Source: Vibrio hippocampi (GTDB lineage: Bacteria; Pseudomonadota; Gammaproteobacteria; Enterobacterales; Vibrionaceae). Taken from it: DNA of 64,000 nucleotides. Made by a program: the position numbers and the translations under genes. The notes under the pieces were generated by a model. It saw only the letters and a program-made list of their open reading frames with translations. It was not told the origin of the DNA and did not search any database. The stretch spans positions 186,001 through 250,000 of the forward strand of contig NZ_CAKLCM010000003.1 in NCBI RefSeq assembly GCF_921292975.1, written 5' to 3'. Positions 55,223 to 62,836 of the stretch are shown here, piece after piece; position 1 is the first letter of the stretch, and each line of letters begins with the position of its first letter.

Positions 55223-56302
55223 ATGGCGACTATTCAGTTCAAGAATGTAGATAAAATTTACTCGGGTAACGAGTGTGTAGTGAAAGACTTCAACCTCGAC
55301 ATCGAAGATGGCGAATTTGTGGTATTTCTGGGTCCTTCAGGGTGTGGTAAATCGACGACATTACGAATGCTGTCAGGTCTGGAATACATTTCCAATGGTG
55401 AGGTGTTAATTGACGGTAAAGTGGTAAATAATCTTAGTCCTAAGGACCGCAATATCGCAATGGTGTTCCAAAGCTACGCACTTTACCCGCACATGACAGT
55501 GTTTGATAACATTGGCTTTTCGCTAAAAATGGCAGGTGAAAGCAAAAGTGAAATCAACCGGCAGGTTAGGCATGTTGCAGACATGCTTCAATTGACACCA
55601 TTACTGAACCGCAAACCCAAGGCATTATCAGGCGGTCAGCGTCAGCGTGTTGCTATGGGGCGTGCTCTGGTTCGAACACCAGAAGTATTCCTATTTGATG
55701 AGCCATTATCAAACTTAGACGCTAAATTACGTAATGTGATGCGTGCAGAAATAAAAGAGTTGCATAAGAAACATCGAAAAACCACGGTGTATGTGACGCA
55801 TGATCAGGTAGAGGCAATGACGCTTGCAGACAAGGTTGTTATTTTGCGCGATGGAGTGATAGAGCAAGTAGGCACCCCAAAAGAGATCTATCACCACCCA
55901 ATTAACCATTTCGTTGCTAGCTTCATTGGTAGTCCGACAATGAACATGTTGCCTGTAGTCATTGAAACTGAAAATGACGAATGGTTTGCTAGACTTAATG
56001 AACACAGTATTAACCTGCCGCGCGCGCTAGAAATAGAGATGACCACACGCTCCGGTGTGTTAGGCATTCGTCCTTGTGATGTCCATCTTCATGCGTCGGT
56101 TGATTCTATTGCATTAGATGTCTACATAGATAGTACAGAATTACTTGGTTCCACGACTCAGGTTAATGGAAAAGTAGGTGCATATGAAATCGTTATCGAA
56201 GTTGAAGGCGATGCTGATGTCAAAGTGGGTGAGGTAGTGCAGTTTTATTTGGATAGCAATAAGATGCACATATTTAATTCTCATGGATCAGTGATTCTTT
56301 GA
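55223..56302 (+). CDS. CUT1 sugar ABC transporter ATPase (first copy)
   Basis: 359-residue cytosolic ATPase of the MalK/UgpC/MsmK type that powers oligosaccharide import. Walker [10 protein letters not shown] at about 36, Q loop [11 protein letters not shown], signature [16 protein letters not shown], Walker [17 protein letters not shown] and the switch [10 protein letters not shown] are all present, with a C-terminal regulatory TOBE/OB region (about 240-359). AGGA precedes the ATG. It is paralogous to the ATPase at 56666 and separated from it by 363 bp, unlike the tight spacing of the remaining transporter genes. Confidence 0.92.
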   Translation: MATIQFKNVDKIYSGNECVVKDFNLDIEDGEFVVFLGPSGCGKSTTLRMLSGLEYISNGEVLIDGKVVNNLSPKDRNIAMVFQSYALYPHMTVFDNIGFSLKMAGESKSEINRQVRHVADMLQLTPLLNRKPKALSGGQRQRVAMGRALVRTPEVFLFDEPLSNLDAKLRNVMRAEIKELHKKHRKTTVYVTHDQVEAMTLADKVVILRDGVIEQVGTPKEIYHHPINHFVASFIGSPTMNMLPVVIETENDEWFARLNEHSINLPRALEIEMTTRSGVLGIRPCDVHLHASVDSIALDVYIDSTELLGSTTQVNGKVGAYEIVIEVEGDADVKVGEVVQFYLDSNKMHIFNSHGSVIL

Positions 56303-56665
56303 TTTATTGTCGTATTAGATGACGGCGTATACATCGTTGTAATATGGGTCAGAATAGCATCCATGTGCTCAAGCTTTCTAGATTTTGCGGTCGGTCACAG
56401 ATGGTATGAGGGATGAAAAAAAACGCATCTCATTTGCAAAATATAGTAGAGAAGATTCACGGGGTTTGTTTTAAGCTGATTACACGTTGAGACTGAAAAG
56501 AACATTTGCTAAAAAATATGTTTTCAATGAAAGTCTTTTGTTTTAAATATTTATTCCTCGTTGTTTGTAAGCATTAAAAACTAATTATATGTTTACAGGT
56601 GATAAGTAGGGACACTCTCTAATTGAGCTTTTCAATTTTTGAGTTATTTGAATTAGGTAGTTTAG
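56303..56665. other. Spacer between the two ATPase genes
   Basis: No gene. AT-rich, with an imperfect palindrome near its right end that may mark a separate promoter for the second ATPase and the rest of the transporter. Confidence 0.4.
56566..56597. promoter_or_regulatory. Imperfect palindrome before the second ATPase gene
   Basis: TGTAAGCAT and ATGTTTACA enclose 14 bases, 69 bp before the ATG. One position differs. It may be an operator, but the same letters also occur at IS3-family ends in this window, so chance is possible. Confidence 0.3.
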
Positions 56666-57709
56666 ATGGCATCAGTAACGTTTAAGAATTTAACTAAAAG
56701 TTATGATGAAACACATGTGGTCAAGGGGATAGACCTCGAAGTTAAACATGGTGAGTTCATCGTTTTATTAGGCCCATCTGGTTGCGGGAAATCTACAACT
56801 TTAAGGATGTTGGCAGGTTTAGAAGACATTAGTGGAGGTGAGGTTTATATCGATAATCTCCTAGTGAACGGACTGCATCCAATTGAAAGAAATATAGCTA
56901 TGGTTTTCCAAAGCTATGCTCTCTACCCTCATATGACCGTTGAAGAAAATATCGGATTTGGATTAGAAAATATGAAGGTCGCGAAGGAGAAGAGAAAAGA
57001 AATGGTTGCTCAAGTAGCTGATGTGCTTGAATTGACAACGCTTTTACAACGTAAACCTAAAGATCTTTCCGGTGGTCAAAGACAGCGTGTTGCAATGGGG
57101 CGCGCAATGGTTAGAACTCCAAAAGTATTTCTGTTTGACGAACCACTATCAAATTTGGACGCAAAATTGCGAGGCCAAATGAGAAAGGAAATTCGTGCTC
57201 TACATGAGAGAGTTAAAACTACGGTTATTTATGTGACACATGATCAAGTAGAGGCGATGACATTAGCAGACCGAATTGTGATTTTGAATAATGGTAAAAT
57301 AGAACAAGTAGGAACACCAAAAGAGATTTATGAATCTCCTAGAACTCAATTTGTAGCTAAGTTTATTGGTAGTCCAGAAATTAATGTTTTTGATGTTGAT
57401 TCAATGGATATGTGCCAATACATACCTAATCAATATATACCTACCTTAACAAAAACCATTGGTATTAGACCTCAATGGTTCACTCTTGAATCCGAGGAAA
57501 TACCTGCAGAATATCGTGGTTCAATGCAAGCGAAAGTACATGGCTTTGAACATCTAGGGTCAGTGACGCACCTAGAGTGTTACGTAGAAAACAAAAAGGT
57601 CAATGCTGAAGTGAAGTTTATTGAGGAAGACGTGGAAGGTGAAATCACACTCCACTTTGATCTCAGGAAGCTACATTACTTTGATATTAATGAAATAACA
57701 ACTCTATAA
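56666..57709 (+). CDS. CUT1 sugar ABC transporter ATPase (second copy)
   Basis: 347-residue MalK-like ATPase with the full motif set: [52 protein letters not shown] and [13 protein letters not shown]. The C-terminal region (about 235-347) is shorter and diverges from the first copy. It is 14 nt before the binding-protein gene, so it is the one most likely to pair with the permeases below. GAATTAGG before the ATG gives a modest ribosome site. Confidence 0.92.
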   Translation: MASVTFKNLTKSYDETHVVKGIDLEVKHGEFIVLLGPSGCGKSTTLRMLAGLEDISGGEVYIDNLLVNGLHPIERNIAMVFQSYALYPHMTVEENIGFGLENMKVAKEKRKEMVAQVADVLELTTLLQRKPKDLSGGQRQRVAMGRAMVRTPKVFLFDEPLSNLDAKLRGQMRKEIRALHERVKTTVIYVTHDQVEAMTLADRIVILNNGKIEQVGTPKEIYESPRTQFVAKFIGSPEINVFDVDSMDMCQYIPNQYIPTLTKTIGIRPQWFTLESEEIPAEYRGSMQAKVHGFEHLGSVTHLECYVENKKVNAEVKFIEEDVEGEITLHFDLRKLHYFDINEITTL

Positions 57710-57723
57710 CGAAGGGATTTAAG

Positions 57724-58977
57724 ATGAAAAACCCGAAAATGAAATTGCTACCATACGCTATTGCAGTATTGATGGCAGGTAATGTTTACGCTGAGCAAGT
57801 TGAAATTACAGTTGCTTCGTTCCCTAATTTTAATCAGTCGGCAGAGAAAGCGATCCCGCTGTTTGAAAAAAAATACCCAAATATTAAAGTTAAGTTGGTT
57901 TCGCTTGCTTATGGTGATCACCATAATGCAATGACCACAGCGCTTGCGACAGGGGCAAACCTACCTGATGTTATGGGTATTGAGTATTCATATGTAGGTC
58001 GTTTTGTTGAATCAGGCGGTTTGGAAGACCTAAATCAACAACCTTATAATGCTCGAGAGTTTACTGAAAAGCTGACTAAATTCTCAGTGTCGCAAGCAAC
58101 AAGTTCGAAAGGTGTGCTAGCAGCGATTCCTGCTGATATTGGTCCAGGAGCAACTTTCTATCGTCACGATATTTTGGCTCAGGCTGGTGTAACGGAAACA
58201 GAGATGCTTGAGAACTGGGACTCGTTCATTCAAGCTGGTGTAAAGATCAAAGAGAAGACTGGTAACTACATGCTAGCCAATGCGGTAGATATCAAAGACA
58301 TTTATATCCGCTCAGACCTAAAAGATGGTGATGGTATTTACTTCGATAAAGACCATAACGTACTCGTTAACACGCCGCGCTTTAAAGAAGCGTTCCGCCT
58401 TGCGAAAAAAGCTCGTGAGGCAGGCATCGATGCGGAAGTAGGCGCATGGTCAAATGAATGGACGGAAGGGCTGCGCAGAGGTTCAATCACCGTACAGCTA
58501 ATGGGAGCATGGCTTGGTGGTCACTTAGAAAGTTGGATTGCACCAGATGCTAAAGGTGTATGGCGGACTTCTCAACTTCCAAACAACGCGTATGCAAGCT
58601 GGGGAGGTTCCTTCTATGCCGTACCTAAAAAAGCTAAGCACAAAGAAGAAGCATGGAAATTCATTAAATTCATGTCTACCGAGCCAGAAATTCAAATGCT
58701 AGCTTTTACAGAAATCAACGCATTTCCAACGTTATTGTCAACGCACAGTAATCCATTCTTCAATAACAAGATTGCTTATCTAAACGATGCTCCTGCTCGT
58801 CTAACGTGGTTGGAAGCTGCAGGTCGTATTCCGGCAGTGACAGTTGACCGCTATGATGAAGTTGCACGCCAAGTTGTTGACGACGCGCTGGAAAAAGTGC
58901 TTGAGAAGGGGGCAGACATCGACGAAGTACTTGCTGCGGCAGAGAAACAGATCAAGCGTCGAGCTCGTCGTCGCTAA
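57724..58977 (+). CDS. Sugar ABC transporter periplasmic binding protein
   Basis: 417-residue extracellular-solute-binding protein of family 1; signal peptide to about Ala23 (GNVYA). The mature chain has YPNIKVKLVSLAYGDHHNAMTTALATG and WGGSFYAVPKKAKHKEEAWKFIKFM, typical of oligosaccharide binders. It should capture cello- or xylo-oligosaccharides in the periplasm. The C-terminus is unusually basic (KQIKRRARRR), which is not a normal family feature. AAGGG lies before the ATG. Confidence 0.92.
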   Translation: MKNPKMKLLPYAIAVLMAGNVYAEQVEITVASFPNFNQSAEKAIPLFEKKYPNIKVKLVSLAYGDHHNAMTTALATGANLPDVMGIEYSYVGRFVESGGLEDLNQQPYNAREFTEKLTKFSVSQATSSKGVLAAIPADIGPGATFYRHDILAQAGVTETEMLENWDSFIQAGVKIKEKTGNYMLANAVDIKDIYIRSDLKDGDGIYFDKDHNVLVNTPRFKEAFRLAKKAREAGIDAEVGAWSNEWTEGLRRGSITVQLMGAWLGGHLESWIAPDAKGVWRTSQLPNNAYASWGGSFYAVPKKAKHKEEAWKFIKFMSTEPEIQMLAFTEINAFPTLLSTHSNPFFNNKIAYLNDAPARLTWLEAAGRIPAVTVDRYDEVARQVVDDALEKVLEKGADIDEVLAAAEKQIKRRARRR

Positions 58978-59034
58978 TATTATGGCGAGTTATACATAAT
59001 GTTGGCTCGCTAGTTTAATTTGGGGAAGTGATTT

Positions 59035-60009
59035 ATGAGTACTACGCTCGCTAATGGCCATATGGCTACTCAGAAAGGTAATTTCTGGCTACGCAAGGGA
59101 AGCAAGATAGCCCCTTACCTTTTTGTCAGTCCATTTTTTGTTATTTTCGGCATTTTTGGTTTATTTCCATTATTGTTTTCGCTCTATCTTTCGTTCCATT
59201 ATTGGGAACCTGCAGCTGGGCTCGCTGCGATGGAGTGGGTTGGGTTTGAGAATTATGTTTTTGCTCTCGAGGACGAATGGTTTCAGAAGTCTGTATATAA
59301 CACCTTTGTTCTAGCGCTAAAATCGGGTATTCCTCAACATGCAGTTGCACTACCACTGGCATACTTTATTCATACCAGTTTTGGTCGTATGCGTAATACG
59401 GTTGTGGGTATTTACTTTGTACCATTTATTACCTCAACAGTAGCTATCTCACTTATTTTCACTACGTTGTTTTCACGTGATTTTGGTATGGTCAACCAAA
59501 TGTTGACATCACTTGGCAATTTCACGCTTGGTGATGTGAAGGTATTATCTTGGTTGTTCCCTACAGAGAATATCGACTGGAGTAAGCCTGACTACACCAA
59601 AGACATGATCTCGTTCGTAGTATTTTGGCGATTTGTGGGTTGGAACACGGTTCTATATTTGTCAGCTTTGCAAACCATTCCAAAGGACATCTATGAAGCT
59701 GCAACTATTGATGGCGCAAATCGTTACCAGCAATTCTGGCACATTACCTTACCATTGCTTAAACCAATGGCATTCTTTGCTGTCACTTTAACTATCATCG
59801 GCAACTTACAGATGTTTGAAGAACCATTCATAATAACCGGTGGAACAGGTGGTATCGACCAAGCTGGTAAAACAGCTGCAATGCATATGTATATCACAGC
59901 GTTCGTGGAAAGCGACTTTGGTACAGCATCAGCAATTTCATGGATTCTCTTTATGCTGATCGCCATTTTAACCTGGATTAATAACAAACTTCTTGGGGGA
60001 GATAATTAA
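59035..60009 (+). CDS. Sugar ABC transporter permease 1 (MalF type)
   Basis: 324-residue inner-membrane protein with about six membrane segments. The EAA loop EAATIDGANRYQQFWHITLPLLKP near residue 222 couples to the ATPase. It has a long cytoplasmic N-terminus and a periplasmic loop after the first segment. It follows the binding-protein gene by 57 nt and overlaps the next permease by one base. GGGGAAG precedes the ATG. Confidence 0.92.
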   Translation: MSTTLANGHMATQKGNFWLRKGSKIAPYLFVSPFFVIFGIFGLFPLLFSLYLSFHYWEPAAGLAAMEWVGFENYVFALEDEWFQKSVYNTFVLALKSGIPQHAVALPLAYFIHTSFGRMRNTVVGIYFVPFITSTVAISLIFTTLFSRDFGMVNQMLTSLGNFTLGDVKVLSWLFPTENIDWSKPDYTKDMISFVVFWRFVGWNTVLYLSALQTIPKDIYEAATIDGANRYQQFWHITLPLLKPMAFFAVTLTIIGNLQMFEEPFIITGGTGGIDQAGKTAAMHMYITAFVESDFGTASAISWILFMLIAILTWINNKLLGGDN

Positions 60010-60842
60010 TGAGAAAAAGAATCGAAAAAGATAAGCTAATTGCTTATATGATTATTGCGCTTGGTGCGATAATCATGTTAGCTCCATTCTATTTTATGTT
60101 TGTGTTCTCATCACATTCAAACTCAGGCATTCTTTCAGTGCCACCACCGATTTTGTTTGGTGATTATCTAGTTGAGAACTTTAATACATTATTGGAATTT
60201 TTGCCTTATTTCTGGCACAACTTGGGGCTTAGCTTATACGTGGCGATCGTGACTACTTTGTTGAACCTACTGTTTTGCTCTTTGGCAGGTTATGCGTTCG
60301 CAATGTTTGAGTTCAAATACAAAAACGCTATGTTTGTCGGAATTATGGCGACCATGCTGATTCCTCCTTTCTTAGGGATGATCCCGACAGCGATGATCAT
60401 GTCTACGATAGGTTGGATGAATGATACCAAAGCACTGATTATCCCTGCAGCATGTGGCGCAATGGGTATCTTTATGATGCGTCAGTTTATCGCTAGCTCA
60501 ATTCCGAAGGAGTTGGTAGAAGCGGCTCGTATGGATGGCTGTGGTGAGTTTAAGATTTACTATCGGATCATAGTCCCTTTGATTAAGCCAGCATTTGGTA
60601 CTCTTGGTCTCATTACTTTCATCGGTTCTTGGAATAACTTTATGGGACCATTGGTGGTAATGAACGACATGAAGATGTTCACCGTGCCGCTAGCCTTACG
60701 TGCGTTACAAGGTACTGGACAGGTACCTTGGGGGGCGGTCTCTATTGGTGCAGCGATTGCGGTTCTTCCGTTGTTGTTCTTGTTTATTCTTGCATCACGT
60801 CGTCTGATTGATGGTCTTACTGCGGGCGCTGTTAAAGGATAG
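60009..60842 (+). CDS. Sugar ABC transporter permease 2 (MalG type)
   Basis: 277-residue inner-membrane protein with about six membrane segments. The EAA loop is EAARMDGCGEFKIYYRIIVPLIKP near residue 170, and the C-terminus ends LASRRLIDGLTAGAVKG as in MalG. TAATG overlap with permease 1 shows translational coupling. It closes the transporter operon. Confidence 0.92.
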   Translation: MRKRIEKDKLIAYMIIALGAIIMLAPFYFMFVFSSHSNSGILSVPPPILFGDYLVENFNTLLEFLPYFWHNLGLSLYVAIVTTLLNLLFCSLAGYAFAMFEFKYKNAMFVGIMATMLIPPFLGMIPTAMIMSTIGWMNDTKALIIPAACGAMGIFMMRQFIASSIPKELVEAARMDGCGEFKIYYRIIVPLIKPAFGTLGLITFIGSWNNFMGPLVVMNDMKMFTVPLALRALQGTGQVPWGAVSIGAAIAVLPLLFLFILASRRLIDGLTAGAVKG

Positions 60843-61005
60843 TTATGTCGGTGCCTGGCGACTGGTCTGGGCATCAGGAACAGGCAAATCCTCTCAGTCA
60901 TTTTGGGCTTAAGGTCCCCCAATCGTGGCACCATAAATGTCCGAGACGGATAGTCGGTTAAGTTTAGGTACAGTAATTTACCAGCATCACTCTTAACCTA
61001 ATCCA

Positions 61006-61039
61006 CTGGCTGAGTATCGAAGATACTCAGCCAGTTTTT
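61006..61039 (+). terminator. Rho-independent terminator of the ABC transporter operon
   Basis: CTGGCTGAGTATC and its exact complement enclose three bases, followed by five T, 164 nt after the last stop. Confidence 0.9.
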
Positions 61040-61148
61040 CTTACTTCACTACCAATGAGCTACTGGCTAGGGGGACAGTTTACGTTTACCAATAAACAAC
61101 GTGATAAAATTAACGGTATCCGCCCCATGAACTCACGGGGCGTCATAA

Positions 61149-61393
61149 CTAGTGTTTGAAGTTCCAAGGTAGGAGTGCGTCGATATCAGGCTCAGCTTTC
61201 GCTAACTCTTTCATGCACTTGACCATGTAGTCGTAGAGGATAAGACCGTTGGCTTTCGCTGTCTCGACGATACTGTAAAGCATCGCGCTCGCATCAGCAC
61301 CGTTTGGTGTGTTAGAGAACAGCCAATTCTTTCTGCCAATGACCTGCGGTTTAATTGCCCGCTCAGCGCGATTATTGTCGATAGATAAGTGAC
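61149..61393 (-). pseudogene. C-terminal remnant of an IS66-family TnpC transposase
   Basis: The minus strand encodes SHLSIDNNRAERAIKP, then RKNWLFSNTPNGADASAMLY and DIDALLPWNFKH-stop, the well-known tail of TnpC. The frame is cut off by the IS3-type element starting at 61394. The hairpin CGCCCC/GGGGCG just beyond the stop (61121-61142) and GGGGGACAGTTTACG at 61071-61085 are the usual outer end of such elements. Confidence 0.85.
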
Positions 61394-61468
61394 TGTAAGC
61401 ATCCCCTAAAATAGGTGTATTCCGATTTAGAGTTTTTCCGTTTAAACTGATTCAAACGGAGAACGCTG

Positions 61469-61735
61469 ATGAAAAAATCACGCTATACAGAATCACAGAT
61501 CGTTAAGATCTTGAAGGAAGTTGAGGCAGGTAGAAAAGTGTCTGATGTTTGTCGGGAATACGGCATTGCAGATGCAACCTATTACAACTGGAAATCCAAA
61601 TACGGCGGAATGGAAAGCTCAGATGTTAAGCGACTGAAAGAGCTTGAAGAGGAAAACCGCCGATTAAAACAAATGTATGCTGATTTGAGTTTGGATCACT
61701 CCATTCTTAAAGATGTTATCGAAAAAAAGCTGTAA
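61469..61735 (+). CDS. IS3-family transposase OrfA
   Basis: 88-residue DNA-binding part with a helix-turn-helix (KVSDVCREYGIADATYYNWKSKYGG) and a leucine-zipper-like coiled coil (about 52-86). The end GAAAAAAAGCTGTAA contains the slippery heptamer A-AAA-AAG in the right frame at 61723-61729, so a -1 shift would fuse it to OrfB. Confidence 0.9.
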   Translation: MKKSRYTESQIVKILKEVEAGRKVSDVCREYGIADATYYNWKSKYGGMESSDVKRLKELEEENRRLKQMYADLSLDHSILKDVIEKKL

Positions 61736-61767
61736 GGCCATCGGTACACCGTGAGCTAGTTGACTAC

Positions 61768-62580
61768 GTGAAACAAGAGCACAATGTTAGCCTGCGCAGA
61801 GCGTGCCGAGTTGTTGGCATTAGTGACTCAGTTTATCGATATCAGCCAGATGCCCATCGAGATGATGAGATCATTGATGCACTTCAAAAAGCAGTTGAAC
61901 GCTATCCAGCGTATGGTTTTGGTAAGTTATTCAAGACTCTAAAACGATGGCATTATAAGTGGAATCATAAACGTGTTCATCGTGTGTATCGTTTGCTGAA
62001 CTTGAATATGCGACGACGAGGTAAGAAGCGATTACCAACTCGTCATCCGATGCCTCTATGCGTCCCTGAACAAGCAAATATGTGCTGGTCCATGGACTTC
62101 ATGAGCGATTCATTAATGTGTGGACGTCGCTTCCGAACATTTAATCTTTTAGACGATTTTAATCGGGAAGCACTCGCCATAGAAATTGATTTGAGTTTAC
62201 CGACAGCACGTGTACTTCGAGTTCTTGAACGGGTTGTGGCTTGGCGTGGCTACCCACGAAAAATTCGGATGGACAATGGGCCAGAATTTATTTCAATACA
62301 ACTAGCTGAATGGGCAGAGTTGAATCAGATAGAGCTCGAGTTCATCAAGCCAGGAAAGCCTACCCAGAACTCATACATTGAACGTTTTAACAGAACTTAT
62401 CGTGATGCCATTCTGAATATGTACGCGTTCAAGACGCTGAATGAAGTTCGAGACCGTACAGAAGTATGGTTGAAAGAATATAATCATGAACGGCCGCATG
62501 ATTCACTGGGAGATCTAACTCCATGGGAATATTTGGCTAAATCACAGCAAAGGGAAAGCTCTAATTTTGAGTGCCACTAA
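61768..62580 (+). CDS. IS3-family transposase OrfB (integrase core)
   Basis: 270 residues from the in-frame GTG, but its real start is the -1 frameshift at 61723-61729, which adds AVRPSVHRELVDY in front. The rve-type catalytic core has the three acids in MCWSMDFMSD, IRMDNGPEF and the Glu in NSYIERFNRTYR, with the C-terminal YNHERPHDSLGDLTPWEY. All parts are intact, so the element may be mobile. Confidence 0.9.
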   Translation: MKQEHNVSLRRACRVVGISDSVYRYQPDAHRDDEIIDALQKAVERYPAYGFGKLFKTLKRWHYKWNHKRVHRVYRLLNLNMRRRGKKRLPTRHPMPLCVPEQANMCWSMDFMSDSLMCGRRFRTFNLLDDFNREALAIEIDLSLPTARVLRVLERVVAWRGYPRKIRMDNGPEFISIQLAEWAELNQIELEFIKPGKPTQNSYIERFNRTYRDAILNMYAFKTLNEVRDRTEVWLKEYNHERPHDSLGDLTPWEYLAKSQQRESSNFECH

Positions 62581-62604
62581 AAAAGGGATGTTTACAGTTT
62601 TGAC

Positions 62605-62673
62605 GAGGTAAACGCTAAGTACAAAGCGCTGAACAAGCATACAGAGTTAGGTATGCCTTACACTTCTAACTGA
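62605..62673 (+). pseudogene. Tail remnant of an IS5-type transposase
   Basis: Only VNAKYKALNKHTELGMPYTSN-stop remains, which matches the KALNKLTGLGMP end of the IS5-family transposase seen at 54002-54921, followed by AGCAACAAAGTC like an IS end. The rest of the element is missing. Confidence 0.7.
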
Positions 62674-62836
62674 ACTAAGCAACAAAGTCGCTTTCTCATT
62701 TGGCATAACTAAAAGTATTTTCAAGACAGAAAATTAAAATCGCCACTCAAAGAACTAGAACTTTTGCACGGTATACGACTCGTGAAATTGATACAGTTTT
62801 AATTCCATTGTGGCGACGTATTAATTAGCCTTTAAG

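Larger units (their letters stand above)
61394..62596 (+). mobile_element. Intact IS3-family (IS407-like) insertion sequence
   Basis: The ends read TGTAAGCATCCC on the left and, inward from the right, TGTAAACATCCC, with ATTTAGAG and AATTAGAG farther in. It carries an unbroken orfA/orfB pair. No target duplication was found, so flanking DNA has been rearranged since insertion. The left end interrupts the IS66 TnpC remnant. Confidence 0.82.
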
